From positions 1 through 64,000 of the forward strand of contig UBNE01000041.1 in assembly GCA_900466745.1 (NCBI GenBank): 64,000 nt of DNA, written 5' to 3'. The position numbers and the translations under genes were made by a program. Positions 50,251-59,679 of this stretch are shown here, piece by piece. Numbering within the stretch: position 1 is the first letter of the stretch; each line of letters starts with the position of its first letter. The notes beneath the pieces are model-generated. The model was not told where the DNA came from. It searched no databases and was given only the letters and a program-made list of their open reading frames with translations. Source of the stretch: Hyphomicrobiales bacterium. Lineage in GTDB: Bacteria > Pseudomonadota > Alphaproteobacteria > Rhizobiales > Beijerinckiaceae.

Positions 50251-50739
50251 ATGGCCCGCCTGCGCCTCGACACGCTCGACCGCAAGATCATCGCGGAACT
50301 GCAGATCAACTCGCGCCTCTCGGTGCAGGAGCTGGCCGAGCGCGTCGGCCTCTCCGCCTCGCCCTGCGCGCGGCGCATCCGCATCCTCGAGGAGGCGGGC
50401 GTCATCCAGGGCTATGCCGCGATCATCGACCAGACCAGGGTCGGCCTGCCGATCAGCGTCTTCGTCTCGATCAAGCTGGAGCGCCAGCGCGAGGACGAGC
50501 TCGACCGCTTCTCGCAGGCCGTGGCGCGCTGGCCCGAGGTGGTGGATTGCTATCTGATGACCGGCCAGCGCGACTATCTGATGCGCATCGTGGTGCGCGA
50601 CCTGCCGGCCTATGAGCGCTTCCTCAAGGACAAGCTGACCCGGCTCGACGGCGTCGCCTCGATCGAATCGAGCTTCGCGCTGGGGCAGGTCAAGCGCTCC
50701 AGCGCCCTGCCGATCGCGGCGGCGCCGGAGGAGGATTAG
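50251..50739 (+). CDS. Lrp/AsnC-family regulator
   Basis: 162 residues. The helix-turn-helix is VQELAERVGLSASPCARRIR near residues 26-45, followed by a RAM domain (VARWPEVVDCYLMTGQRDYL). GGAGGAAACGG precedes the ATG. It is 75 bases downstream of the SDR gene and may be read with it. Targets are unknown. Confidence 0.9.
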   Translation: MARLRLDTLDRKIIAELQINSRLSVQELAERVGLSASPCARRIRILEEAGVIQGYAAIIDQTRVGLPISVFVSIKLERQREDELDRFSQAVARWPEVVDCYLMTGQRDYLMRIVVRDLPAYERFLKDKLTRLDGVASIESSFALGQVKRSSALPIAAAPEED

Positions 50740-50758
50740 GCGCGCCTCTCTCACCGCC

Positions 50759-50858
50759 CGTCATCCCGGACAAGCCGCGAAGCGGCGCCGATCCGGGATC
50801 CATGCCGGAACGGTTCAGGCATGGATCCCGGGTCTCCCTTCGGTCGCCCGGGATGACC
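50759..50858. repeat. family B palindromic repeat, copy B5
   Basis: Starts CGTCATCCCGGACAAGCCGC and ends GCCCGGGATGACC. The 20-base left end is identical to that of the copy at 11180, showing recent common origin. It lies in the convergent gap between the Lrp and aldo/keto reductase genes. Confidence 0.82.
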
Positions 50859-50881
50859 CGCGGAGGGGGTGACGAAGCGTC

Positions 50882-51904
50882 CTACCGCTCCGCCGAAGCG
50901 GCCCAGATGTTGATGCCGCCATCGACCGCGTGCCTGTCGATCGCCGCCAGCTCCGCGGCCGAGAACTCCGGGTTCTGCAGCGCCGCGACGCAATCCGTCA
51001 CCTGCTCCGGCCGGCTCGCGCCGATCAGGGCGGAGGTGATGCGCCCGCCGCGCAACACCCAGGCGATCGCCATCTGGGCGAGGCTCTGGCCACGCGCGGC
51101 CGCGATCTCGTTCAGCGCCGCGATGTGCCTGATGTTGTCCTCGCTGAGGAAGCCGTCGCGGAAGGAGGGCGCCTTCTTGTCGGCGCGGCTGCCGGCCGGC
51201 ACGCCCTTCAGGTACTTGTCGGTCAGCATGCCCTGCGCCAGCGGCGAGAACACGATCGAGCCGATGCCCTCGCTGTCGAGCGTGTCGATGAGCTTGTCCT
51301 CCTCGATCCAGCGGTTGAGCATCGAATAGCTCGGCTGGTGGATCAGGCAGGGCGTGCCAAGCCGGCGCAGGATCGCGGCCGCCTCCTGCGTGCGCTTGGC
51401 GTTGTAGGAGGAGAGCCCGACATAGAGCGCCTTGCCCTGGCGCACGACGGCGTCGAGCGCGCCCATCGTCTCCTCCAGCGGCGTGTTCGGGTCGAAGCGG
51501 TGCGAATAGAAGATGTCGACATAGTCAAGCTTCATCCGCTTCAGGCTCTGGTCGAGGCTGGAGATCAGGTATTTGCGGCTGCCCCATTCGCCATAGGGGC
51601 CGGGCCACATCCGGTAGCCCGCCTTGGTCGAGATGACGAGCTCGTCGCGAAGCCCGTCGAAATCCTGGCGCAGGATCTCGCCGAAGGCGGTCTCGGCCGA
51701 GCCGGGCGGGGGGCCGTAATTGTTGGCGAGGTCGAAATGGGTGATGCCGAGATCGAAGGCGGTGCGGCAGATCTCGCGCATGGTGGCGCGGCTGCCGGTC
51801 TCGCCGAAATTCTGCCAGAGGCCGAGCGACAGCGCCGGCAGCATCAGCCCGCTGCGCCCGCAGCGGTTGTAGCGCATCGTGTCATAGCGGTTCGGATGGG
51901 CCAT
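50882..51904 (-). CDS. mgrA: aldo/keto reductase, YghZ/MgrA-like
   Basis: 340 residues. The catalytic tetrad is visible as D in HFDLANNYGPPPGSAE, the Tyr in the same segment, Lys in ISTKAGYRMWPGPYG and His in FYSHRFDP. SLGLWQNFGE near the N-terminus and TKAGYRMWPGPYGEWGSRKY are typical of the L-glyceraldehyde 3-phosphate reductase (YghZ) group, which detoxifies methylglyoxal-type aldehydes. The start at 51904 suits this family. Stands alone between two repeats. Confidence 0.9.
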   Translation of the reverse strand: MAHPNRYDTMRYNRCGRSGLMLPALSLGLWQNFGETGSRATMREICRTAFDLGITHFDLANNYGPPPGSAETAFGEILRQDFDGLRDELVISTKAGYRMWPGPYGEWGSRKYLISSLDQSLKRMKLDYVDIFYSHRFDPNTPLEETMGALDAVVRQGKALYVGLSSYNAKRTQEAAAILRRLGTPCLIHQPSYSMLNRWIEEDKLIDTLDSEGIGSIVFSPLAQGMLTDKYLKGVPAGSRADKKAPSFRDGFLSEDNIRHIAALNEIAAARGQSLAQMAIAWVLRGGRITSALIGASRPEQVTDCVAALQNPEFSAAELAAIDRHAVDGGINIWAASAER

Positions 51905-52006
51905 GGCGTTTCCTCTCTAATCGATTGAATTCCCGGATCGGATAAAGGCCCGGCGGATTTTGCTCCACCGGGCGCGTGACGGCTTCCAGCTCGCGGGAGA
52001 ACCACG

Positions 52007-52154
52007 CCGTCATTCCGGGGCCTTGCGCAGCCATGAGCCCGGATCCCATGAACACGAGGTTGGCGGAAAGGTGCTGCCGGAGTGGCGCTCTACCGATTGT
52101 CGTCGCGTTCATGGGTTCCGGGCTCGGGCCTGATGGCCCGCCCCGGAATGACGG
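52007..52154. repeat. family A palindromic repeat, copy A3
   Basis: Outer arms CCGTCATTCCGGGGC and GCCCCGGAATGACGG; an inner GAGCCCGGATCCCATGAAC pairs imperfectly with GTTCATGGGTTCCGGGCTC. It lies between the aldo/keto reductase start and the aldehyde dehydrogenase stop. Confidence 0.82.
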
Positions 52155-52168
52155 CGTTGCGTGTCGTG

Positions 52169-53599
52169 TCAGGCCGCGGCGTAGCCGACCGTGCCCTTGA
52201 TCTCGAGGAATTCCTCGAGGCCGAAATCGGCGTATTCGCGGCCGTTGCCGGACTGCTTGTAGCCGCCGAAGGGCGCGCCGGCGTCCCAGGCCGGATAGTT
52301 GATGTAGACATTGCCCGCGCGCATCTGCGCCGCGACCTTGCGAGCCCGCTCCTGCGAACCGGACTGGACGTAAGCCGCGAGGCCGTAGGGCGTGTCGTTG
52401 GCGCGCTCGACCACCTCGTCCTCGCTCTTATAGGGCAGGATCGACAGCACGGGGCCGAAGATCTCCTCGCGGGCGATGGTCATCTTGTCGGTGACGCCGC
52501 CGAACACCGTCGGGCGGACGTAATAGCCGCGGTTCAGCCCTTCCGGCCGGCCGGGGCCGCCGGTGACCAGCGTCGCGCCTTCCTTGATGCCGGCCTCGAT
52601 CAGGCGCTGCACCTTGTCGTACTGGGCCTCGCTGACGACCGGGCCGAGGAACACGCCCTCCGCCGAGGGAGCGCCGACCTTGAGCGGCTCGGCCACCTGC
52701 TTCGCGATGGCGAGCGCTTCCTCGTGCAGCGTCTCCGGCACGAACATCCGGGTCGGCGCGTTGCAGGACTGGCCGGAATTGCGCATCACGCTCTCGACGC
52801 CGAGCTTCACCGACTTCTTCAGGTCGGCATCGTCGAGGATGATGTTGGCCGACTTGCCGCCGAGCTCCTGGTGCACGCGCTTGACCGTATCCGCCGCCGC
52901 CTTGGCGACGAGGATGCCGGCCCGCGTCGAGCCGGTGAAGGAGACCATGTCGACGTCCGGATGGCGGGCGATCGCCTCGCCCACCGTCGGGCCGTCGCCC
53001 TGGACGAGGTTGAACACGCCCTTCGGCACGCCGGCCTCGTCCATCGCCTCGGCGAAGAGGATGGCGTTGAGCGGCGCGATCTCGGAGGGCTTCAGCACCA
53101 TGGTGCAGCCGGCGGCGAGCGCGGGCGCGACCTTGCACATGATCTGGTTGAGCGGCCAGTTCCACGGCGTGATCATGCCGACGACGCCGATCGGTTCCTT
53201 GGCGATCAGGGTGGTGCCGCGCAACTCCTCGAACTCGAAGGTCTCCAGCGTCTCGATCATCTTGGCGAGATGGGCGGTGCCCATCGCGGCCTGGGCCCGG
53301 TGCGCCAGCTCCTTCGGCGCGCCCATCTCGCGCGACAGGATGTCGGCGATGGCGTCGTAGCGCTTCTTGTAGGCCTCGGCGAGGCGGCGCATCAGGGCGA
53401 GGCGCTCGGCCTTCGAGGTCCTGGCGAAGGCCGGGAAGGCGGCCCGCGCCGCGGCCACCGCCTTGTCGACATCGGCCTGCTCGCCGAGCGCGATGGTGGC
53501 GAACACCTCCTCGTTGGACGGATCGACCACGCCGAGCGTGCGATTGCCGGACGGCTTCACCCACTGGCCGTCGATATAGAATTCGAGCTCATGCGCCAT
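52169..53599 (-). CDS. aldehyde dehydrogenase family protein
   Basis: 476 residues oxidising an aldehyde with NAD(P). The catalytic Cys lies in RNSGQSCNAPTR near residue 281 and the general-base Glu in ELGGKSAN near 247. The NAD contact is FTGSTRAG and the oxyanion Asn is in TPWNWPLNQ. The ATG at 53599 (MAHELEFYIDGQW) has GGAG nine bases upstream; a far longer reading would extend through the 335-base upstream gap without conservation. The substrate is unknown. Confidence 0.9.
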   Translation of the reverse strand: MAHELEFYIDGQWVKPSGNRTLGVVDPSNEEVFATIALGEQADVDKAVAAARAAFPAFARTSKAERLALMRRLAEAYKKRYDAIADILSREMGAPKELAHRAQAAMGTAHLAKMIETLETFEFEELRGTTLIAKEPIGVVGMITPWNWPLNQIMCKVAPALAAGCTMVLKPSEIAPLNAILFAEAMDEAGVPKGVFNLVQGDGPTVGEAIARHPDVDMVSFTGSTRAGILVAKAAADTVKRVHQELGGKSANIILDDADLKKSVKLGVESVMRNSGQSCNAPTRMFVPETLHEEALAIAKQVAEPLKVGAPSAEGVFLGPVVSEAQYDKVQRLIEAGIKEGATLVTGGPGRPEGLNRGYYVRPTVFGGVTDKMTIAREEIFGPVLSILPYKSEDEVVERANDTPYGLAAYVQSGSQERARKVAAQMRAGNVYINYPAWDAGAPFGGYKQSGNGREYADFGLEEFLEIKGTVGYAAA

Positions 53600-53934
53600 G
53601 GTCTGGTCTCCTGCCTCGTCTTGGCCCGGGGCGTGGACAGCCTGCCGGAAAGCGGCCGGCGGTCCATGCCTCGGGCGGGAACTGTCGGTGTCGGACGCGA
53701 ACGGGCGGCCTGGCGCGATCATGCATCGCCGGCCGCCATCGACGCTCGTCTGACGAGGTATAACGTTAGGGGGGCGATGCGCGGCTGTCACCTCATGGCG
53801 AAGTGCGTTTGCGGATGGCCGCCATGCAGCGGCGCTTCTTGTCCGAGGACGCACCGGACCGTTTTTGCTCCGCTCGTCATTCCGGGGCGCCGCGGAGCGG
53901 CGAGCCCGGAATGACGGCAGCGAGCAGGACAACC
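53600..53934. other. 335-base gap: aldehyde dehydrogenase promoter region
   Basis: No gene is visible. It holds small dyads around 53748-53775 (TCGTC/GACGA and TAACGTTA), possible operator elements for the aldehyde dehydrogenase gene. A minimal family A repeat lies at its right end. Confidence 0.45.
53875..53915. repeat. minimal family A palindromic repeat, copy A4
   Basis: A 41-base version: CGTCATTCCGGGGC, a GC hairpin, then GCCCGGAATGACG. The left part matches the copy at 34865 almost base for base, but the central 95 or so bases are absent. It looks like an internal-deletion derivative, or the founding unit, of the full element. Confidence 0.78.
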
Positions 53935-54372
53935 TCACAGCCGCGCCTTGACGCTGCGCGGGGTGGCCAGCAGCAGGCTGGTCTCGCTGTTGGTGACGCC
54001 GGGGATCAGGCGGATGCGCCGGAGCACCTGGTCGAAGGCGATCAGGTCCGAGGTGCCGAGCTCGACCACGAGGTCCCAGTTGCCGTTGGTGGTGTGGATG
54101 CTGGAGACCTCGCTGAAGCCGGAGAGCGCCGCGATCACCGAATCCGCCGCCTGGCCGGCGATCTCGATCATGGTGATGCCGCGCACCGGCAGGTCGATCG
54201 CGTCCGAGCGCAGGATCACGGTGAAGCCGATGATCTCGCCGGACTGCTCCAGCTTCTCCAGCCGCGCCCGCACCGTCGCCCGCGTCAGGCCGAGATCGGC
54301 GGCGAGGTCGGAGATGCTGCGGCGCCCGTCATGGCGCAGCAGGGTGATGAGCTTGCGATCGGTGTCGTCCAT
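53935..54372 (-). CDS. Lrp/AsnC-family regulator, divergent from ocd
   Basis: 145 residues. The helix-turn-helix is ISDLAADLGLTRATVRARLE near residues 20-39, followed by the RAM domain. The ATG at 54372 (MDDTDRKLITLLRHDGRRS) is the normal Lrp start. The divergent position suggests that it controls the ornithine cyclodeaminase gene, perhaps in response to ornithine or arginine. Confidence 0.88.
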   Translation of the reverse strand: MDDTDRKLITLLRHDGRRSISDLAADLGLTRATVRARLEKLEQSGEIIGFTVILRSDAIDLPVRGITMIEIAGQAADSVIAALSGFSEVSSIHTTNGNWDLVVELGTSDLIAFDQVLRRIRLIPGVTNSETSLLLATPRSVKARL

Positions 54373-54390
54373 TGTTCGAAATGGATAAAT

Positions 54391-54483
54391 CGTTTTGCCG
54401 TTTTGCTCAATATCGGCGCCGATTGTCTCGTTCTGGCTTCTTCCGCCTGCCGCGCAAAACGCGGAGAATGGCTTTTTAAAAAG
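54391..54483. promoter_or_regulatory. repeated octamers in the lrp-ocd divergent promoter
   Basis: CGTTTTGC occurs twice in direct tandem at 54391-54398 and 54399-54406, and once inverted (GCAAAACG) at 54454-54461. The perfect palindrome CTTTTTAAAAAG lies at 54472-54483. Several spaced sites in one promoter suit Lrp-type octamer or hexadecamer binding. Assignment to the adjacent Lrp is inferred. Confidence 0.5.
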
Positions 54484-54499
54484 AACAGCGCGGGGACCC

Positions 54500-55558
54500 A
54501 TGATTCAGCAGCTCAATGTCGTGCCTTTCGTCAGCGTCGACCATATGATGAAGCTGGTCCATGCGATCGGCATCGAGCGGATGCTGTCCGAGATCGCGGG
54601 CTATATCGAGGAGGATTTCCGGCGCTGGGAGATCTTCGACAAGACGCCGCGCATCGCCTCGCACAGCCTCGAAGGCGTGATCGAACTGATGCCGACCAGC
54701 GACGGCAAGCTCTACGGCTTCAAATACGTCAACGGCCATCCCAAGAACATGAAGGCGGGCCTCCAGACCGTCACCGCCTTCGGCCTGCTCTCCGATGTCG
54801 CGACCGGCTACCCGGTCCTGCTTTCGGAGATGACCTTCCTCACCGCCTTGCGCACTGCGGCGATGTCGGCGGTGGCCGCCAGGCATCTCGCGCCGAAGCA
54901 GGCGGCGACCATGGCGCTCATCGGCAACGGGGCCCAGTCCGAGTTCCAGGCCTTCGCCTTCCGCGCGATCCTCGGCATCGACACTCTGCGGCTTTACGAC
55001 GTCGATCCGGCGGCGACCGAGAAATGCGCCCGCAACCTCGCCCGCCACGGTTTCCGGATCACGCGCTGCGCCACGGCGATGGAGGCGGTGGAGGGGGCGG
55101 AAATCGTCACCACCGTCACCGCCGACAAGCAATATGCGACGATCCTGACCGACAACATGGTCGGCGCCGGCGTGCATATCAACGCGGTCGGCGGCGACTG
55201 CCCGGGCAAGACCGAGATCCATCGCGACGTGCTGCTGCGTTCCTCGATCTTCGTCGAATATCCGCCGCAGACCCGCATCGAGGGCGACATCCAGCAGCTC
55301 GACCCCGACCATCCGGTCGAGGAGCTCTGGAAGGTCATCGCCGGGGCGGCGCCGGGCCGCACCGACGCCCGCCAGATCACGCTGTTCGACTCGGTCGGCT
55401 TCGCCATCGAGGACTTTTCGGCGCTGCGCTACGTCCACGAGCGCATCCGCGAGGCCGGCACCTATGCCGAGCTCGACCTGATCGCGGACCCGGACGATCC
55501 GCGCGATCTCTTCGGCATGCTGATGCGCGCGGCGCCGGGCGCGGCCGCCGCGGCCTGA
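54500..55558 (+). CDS. ocd: ornithine cyclodeaminase
   Basis: 352 residues, converting L-ornithine to proline and ammonia with NAD. The ornithine-binding N-terminal part includes KLYGFKYVNGHPKNMKAGLQ near residue 70, and the Rossmann motif is LIGNGAQSEFQAFAF near 140. The catalytic Asp region is INAVGGDCPGKTEI near 232. The length and the GFKYVNGHP segment favour true ornithine cyclodeaminase over mu-crystallin-like relatives. The arginase at the right end of the window makes ornithine, consistent with arginine catabolism. Confidence 0.93.
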   Translation: MIQQLNVVPFVSVDHMMKLVHAIGIERMLSEIAGYIEEDFRRWEIFDKTPRIASHSLEGVIELMPTSDGKLYGFKYVNGHPKNMKAGLQTVTAFGLLSDVATGYPVLLSEMTFLTALRTAAMSAVAARHLAPKQAATMALIGNGAQSEFQAFAFRAILGIDTLRLYDVDPAATEKCARNLARHGFRITRCATAMEAVEGAEIVTTVTADKQYATILTDNMVGAGVHINAVGGDCPGKTEIHRDVLLRSSIFVEYPPQTRIEGDIQQLDPDHPVEELWKVIAGAAPGRTDARQITLFDSVGFAIEDFSALRYVHERIREAGTYAELDLIADPDDPRDLFGMLMRAAPGAAAAA

Positions 55559-55562
55559 GCTT

Positions 55563-56792
55563 TCAGGCCGCGTCGCGGTCCCAGCGCGGGAACGGGTCGT
55601 CCAGGGCCAGTAGCGCCTGCGTCAGCCCGGTCGCCGGGCTGCCGGTCAGGCAGGCATCGAGCCCGGCGCGGATCGCCGCCTCGTCCATCTCCGGCCCGCC
55701 GATGAACACCATCTCCTGGCGCCGGTCGCCCCATGTCGGCGACCAGTGCTTGCGCATCAGCGACTGGAACTCTTCCGAGCGCGGCCAGCGCTCCTTCGGC
55801 ACCGCCGCCCACCAGCGTCCCATGCCTTCGGTGCGGGTGATGCGCCCGGCCAGCGAATATTCGCCGACCCAGTGCGGCCGGGTCGCCAGCCAGAAATGGC
55901 CCTTGGCCCGGATCACGCCGGGCAGGCGCTCGCCCATGAATTCATGCAGCTTCGCCGGGTGGAACGGCCGCCGCGCCCGGTAGACGAAGGAGCGGATGCC
56001 GTATTCCTCCGTCTCCGGCACATGGTCGCGGAAGCCGTAGAGCTCCTTGTGCCAGAGCGGATGTTCCTGCGCCTTCTCCTCGCTGTAGAGCTTCGTATCG
56101 AGCAGCCGGTCGAGCGGCACGCGGCCGAAATCGGCCTCGACGATGCGGGCGTCGGCATTGAGCCCGCGCACCACCTGCCGGACCTTCTCCAGCTCTTCGG
56201 GCGGGACCTCGCCCGCCTTGTTGATCACCACGACATCGGCGAACTCGATCTGCTCGACGAGCAGGTCGACCAGCGTGCGCGCGTCGCCCTCGCCGGCCGT
56301 CTCGCCGCGGTCGCCGAGGAAGTCGCGGCTGTCATAGTCCTTGAGCAGGTTGAGCGCGTCGACCACCGTCGCCATGGTGTCGAGCCGGGCGACATCGTCG
56401 AGCGAGCGGTCCTCCTCGTCGCGGAAGGAGAAGGTCGCGGCGATCGGCAGCGGCTCGGCGATGCCGGTGCCCTCGATCAGCAGGTAGTCGAACTTCTTCT
56501 CCGCGGCGAGGCGGCGCACCTCGCTCAGCAGGTCGTCGCGCAGCGTGCAGCAGATGCAGCCATTGCTCATCTCGACCAGGCTCTCCTCGGTCTTGGAGAG
56601 GTTGGCGCCGCCCTCGCGCACGAGATCGGCGTCGATGTTCACCTCGCTCATGTCGTTGACGATGACGGCGACCCGCCGGCCCTCGCGGTTGTTGAGGATG
56701 TGGTTCAGGAGCGTGGTCTTGCCGGCGCCGAGGAAGCCGGAGAGCACCGTGACCGGCAGGCGCCGGTCGACGAGAAGGGGAGACGAAGCCAT
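55563..56792 (-). CDS. CobW/COG0523 GTPase, probable zinc metallochaperone
   Basis: 409 residues. The P-loop is [14 protein letters not shown] near 18-31, with the metal-binding motif [11 protein letters not shown] near 78-88 (Cys-x-Cys-Cys), EGTGIAEP and the base-recognition motif [10 protein letters not shown]-terminal CobW_C domain contains [14 protein letters not shown]0523 members insert metal into target proteins. A Zur-like box 33 bases upstream points to zinc and expression under zinc starvation. Confidence 0.9.
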   Translation of the reverse strand: MASSPLLVDRRLPVTVLSGFLGAGKTTLLNHILNNREGRRVAVIVNDMSEVNIDADLVREGGANLSKTEESLVEMSNGCICCTLRDDLLSEVRRLAAEKKFDYLLIEGTGIAEPLPIAATFSFRDEEDRSLDDVARLDTMATVVDALNLLKDYDSRDFLGDRGETAGEGDARTLVDLLVEQIEFADVVVINKAGEVPPEELEKVRQVVRGLNADARIVEADFGRVPLDRLLDTKLYSEEKAQEHPLWHKELYGFRDHVPETEEYGIRSFVYRARRPFHPAKLHEFMGERLPGVIRAKGHFWLATRPHWVGEYSLAGRITRTEGMGRWWAAVPKERWPRSEEFQSLMRKHWSPTWGDRRQEMVFIGGPEMDEAAIRAGLDACLTGSPATGLTQALLALDDPFPRWDRDAA

Positions 56793-56824
56793 CGGAAAGG
56801 GTCCGGTTCGGTGAAAGATGATTT

Positions 56825-56842
56825 GTTACATTATAACGTTTC
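56825..56842 (-). promoter_or_regulatory. putative Zur box upstream of the CobW-type GTPase
   Basis: An 18-base dyad with central TTATAA flanked by AC/GT and outer G/C pairs (GTTACATTATAACGTTTC). It is the only strongly AT-rich patch in the gap and resembles alphaproteobacterial zinc-uptake-regulator sites. It starts 33 bases upstream of the GTPase start, a position suited to repression. Confidence 0.6.
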
Positions 56843-56922
56843 ATCCATGTCAACCGGAATGGCGGTTGGGCCGCACGCCGCTCCGTTGCGATCCGCGTGA
56901 ATGACGCCGGCGCGCCGGCCGT

Positions 56923-57813
56923 TCAGGCCGGCGCCGTTCCGGATTGCGCCAGCGCCAGGAAGGCGGCGGCGGCGCTGGCGAGGTAGCGTTCCTTGTGCCG
57001 CAGCGCCAGGAAGCGGCGCTTCGGCAGCGGCAGCGCCACCGTGGCGAGCCGGCCGGCGGCGATGGCATTGGCCGCGACCAGCCGCGAGATCGCCGTCGCG
57101 CCTCCGCCGGCCGCGACGGCTGCGCAGATCGCCTCGTTGGAGGGCAGCTCCAGCGCGACCGCCAGATCGCCGGGCGCGAGGCCGAGCCCGGGCAGGGCGG
57201 CCTCGAACATGGAGCGCGTGCCGGAGCCCGGCTCGCGCAGCACCCAGGCGCCCTGCCGCAATTGCGCCGCCGCCGGAGGCGCCTTCGCCCAGGGATGGCC
57301 GGCCGGCACGACGATGACGAGCTCGTCCTCCGCCACGGCGGTCACGGCGAGGGCGGGATCGTCGATCTCGGCCTCGATGAAGCCGAGATCGGCCGCGCCG
57401 TCGCGGATGGCGGCGCTGACGGTCTCGGTGTTGTCGATGGCGAGCGAGACGGCGATGCCCGGATGCGCGCCGCGAAAGCGCTGGATCAGCGGCGGCAGCC
57501 AGTAATTCGCCACGGTCTGGCTCGCCATCAGCGCGAGCGAGCCGCGGGCCAGCCCGGAGAGGTCGGTGAGGACGGCCTCGGCCGCGGCGGCGCGGGCGAG
57601 CACCGCGCGGGCCTCGGCCAGGAAGAGCCGGCCGGCCTCTGTCAGGGCGATGCGCCGGCCGATCCGGTCGAACAGGCGGGTGGCGTAGCGCGCTTCCAGC
57701 GTCGCGATCGCGGAGCTGACGGCCGATTGCGTCAGGTTGAGGGCGCGGGCTCCCTGGGTCAGGTGCTCGCGTTCGGCGACGGCGACGAAGATGCGAAGCT
57801 GTTCGAGCGTCAT
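56923..57813 (-). CDS. LysR-family regulator (CysL-like)
   Basis: 296 residues. Winged helix LTQGARALNLTQSAVSSAIA near residues 18-37, then a substrate-binding domain with LMASQTVANYWLP, VLREPGSGTRSMFE and LPSNEAICAAVAAGGG. These resemble the CysL/CbbR-like branch. It has no tight neighbour, so its target is unknown; the GTPase and threonine deaminase genes flank it on the same strand. Confidence 0.88.
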   Translation of the reverse strand: MTLEQLRIFVAVAEREHLTQGARALNLTQSAVSSAIATLEARYATRLFDRIGRRIALTEAGRLFLAEARAVLARAAAAEAVLTDLSGLARGSLALMASQTVANYWLPPLIQRFRGAHPGIAVSLAIDNTETVSAAIRDGAADLGFIEAEIDDPALAVTAVAEDELVIVVPAGHPWAKAPPAAAQLRQGAWVLREPGSGTRSMFEAALPGLGLAPGDLAVALELPSNEAICAAVAAGGGATAISRLVAANAIAAGRLATVALPLPKRRFLALRHKERYLASAAAAFLALAQSGTAPA

Positions 57814-57894
57814 GGCACGCAGCTTACAGCCGGATCGGAAAAACTCAGTCCCGATCCGGCGAGGAAGGCGCCTTTCGCGGCCCGGCCCGGCGCG

Positions 57895-59421
57895 TCAGGC
57901 CGGCGGCGGCGCCGAGAGGAAGGAGAGATAGGCCGGGTTGTCGCTCTCGCTCCAATGCGGGTAGCCCAGGGCCTCGAGCCGCTTCGCGAGCTGCCCGCGC
58001 TGGTTCTCCGGGATCTGGATGCCGGCGAGCACCCGGCCGTAATCGGCGCCGTGGTTGCGGTAGTGGAAGAGCGAGATGTTCCAGTCGGCCGAGAGGCTGT
58101 TGAGGAATTTCAGCAGCGCGCCCGGCCGCTCGGGGAACTGGAAGCGGAAGATCAGCTCGTCGTCCAGGCCCGGCGCCTTGCCGCCGACCATGTAGCGGAT
58201 ATGCAGCTTGGCGAGCTCGTTGTCGCTCATGTCGAGAACGGGATAGCCGTGCTCGGTCAGCATCGCGACGATCTGGCGCTTCTCGGCCTCGCCTTCCGAG
58301 AGCTGGACGCCGACGAAGATGCGCGCGGCCTGCGGGTCGGAATAGCGGTAGTTGAACTCGGTGATGGCGCGCCGGCCGAGGAGCTGGATGAAGGCGCGGT
58401 AGCTGCCCGGCTTCTCGGGGATCGTCACCGCCAGCAGCGCCTCGCGCTGCTCGCCGATCTCGGCCCGCTCGGCGATATGGCGCAGGCGGTCGAAATTCAT
58501 ATTGGCGCCGCTGTTGATCGCGACGAGCGCGCCGTTCCGCGCGCCGCCGCGCGCGGCATAGGCCTTCAGCCCGGCCAGGCTGACCGCGCCGGAAGGCTCG
58601 GCCACGGCGCGGGTGTCCTCGAAGATGTCCTTCACCGCCGCACAGATCTCGTCGGTCGAGACGGTGACGACCTCGTCCAGCAGGTCGCGGCAGAGCCTGA
58701 AGGTCTCCTCGCCCGCCTGGCGCACGGCGACGCCGTCGGCGAAGAGGCCGACCTGGTCGAGCAGGATGCGTTCGCCCGCGGCGATGGCGCCGGCCATCGA
58801 GGCGGCGTCCTGCGGCTCGACGCCGATCACCTTGATCTGCGGCCGCAGGAACTTCGCATAGACCGCGACGCCGGCCGCCAGCCCGCCGCCGCCGATCGGC
58901 ACGAAGATCGCGTCGATCGGACCGGAGTGCTGGCGCAGGATCTCCATGCCGACCGTGCCCTGGCCGGCGATGACGTCGGGATCGTCATAGGGGTGGACGA
59001 AGGTCAGCCCCCTCTCGGCCTCCAGCTTGCGGGCATGGCTGTGCGCCTCGTCGAAATTCTCGCCATGCAGCACGACGCGCCCGCCGAGGCTGCGCACCGC
59101 CTGGACCTTGATGTCCGGCGTGGTGCGCGGCATCACGATGGTTGCCCTGATGTCGAGCCTGCGCGCCGCCAGCGCCACGCCCTGGGCATGGTTGCCGGCC
59201 GAGGCGCAGATCACGCCGCGCCCGGCCTCCTCGGCCGAGAGCCCGGCGATCTTGTTGTAGGCGCCGCGCAGCTTGAACGAGAAGACGGGCTGCAGATCCT
59301 CGCGCTTCAGCAGCGCCTGGCCGCCCAAGCGGCCCGACAGGCGCGGCAGCGGGTCGAGCGGGCTTTCGATGGCGACGTCGTAGACGCGGGCGCCGATGAT
59401 CTTGCGGATATAGTCGTGCAT
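57895..59421 (-). CDS. ilvA: threonine ammonia-lyase, biosynthetic
   Basis: 508 residues; PLP enzyme making 2-oxobutanoate, the first step to isoleucine. The PLP Lys is K50 in VFSFKLRGAYN, and the phosphate-binding loop is GGGGLAAG near 184. Two ACT-like regulatory domains occupy about 330-500 (TIPEKPGSYRAF and FQFPERPGALLKFLN), so this is the allosteric, full-length biosynthetic form. The ATG at 59421 (MHDYIRKII) is the usual family start. Confidence 0.94.
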   Translation of the reverse strand: MHDYIRKIIGARVYDVAIESPLDPLPRLSGRLGGQALLKREDLQPVFSFKLRGAYNKIAGLSAEEAGRGVICASAGNHAQGVALAARRLDIRATIVMPRTTPDIKVQAVRSLGGRVVLHGENFDEAHSHARKLEAERGLTFVHPYDDPDVIAGQGTVGMEILRQHSGPIDAIFVPIGGGGLAAGVAVYAKFLRPQIKVIGVEPQDAASMAGAIAAGERILLDQVGLFADGVAVRQAGEETFRLCRDLLDEVVTVSTDEICAAVKDIFEDTRAVAEPSGAVSLAGLKAYAARGGARNGALVAINSGANMNFDRLRHIAERAEIGEQREALLAVTIPEKPGSYRAFIQLLGRRAITEFNYRYSDPQAARIFVGVQLSEGEAEKRQIVAMLTEHGYPVLDMSDNELAKLHIRYMVGGKAPGLDDELIFRFQFPERPGALLKFLNSLSADWNISLFHYRNHGADYGRVLAGIQIPENQRGQLAKRLEALGYPHWSESDNPAYLSFLSAPPPA

Positions 59422-59679
59422 GGAAGGCCCGTCCTTCCAGCCGGGCGCTCCGGCGATAGTCGGCTCAGCCGCAATGTCAATCTTTCGCTGGCCTGCGCAG
59501 CCCGGCTTATGCCGGCCATGCGCCCCGCGGGATTGCCAGCGCCGGCTCGAGCGGTCAAAGCCTGGATCATCGCGCGTCCTTCCGGACGCGGTAACGACGA
59601 TCTGTCTCGTTGCTGGCGCGTCGGATTCTTCCAGAAAGCGGCTTCCGCTTTCCGGTCCGATGCTCCAGCCCGAAAGAAG

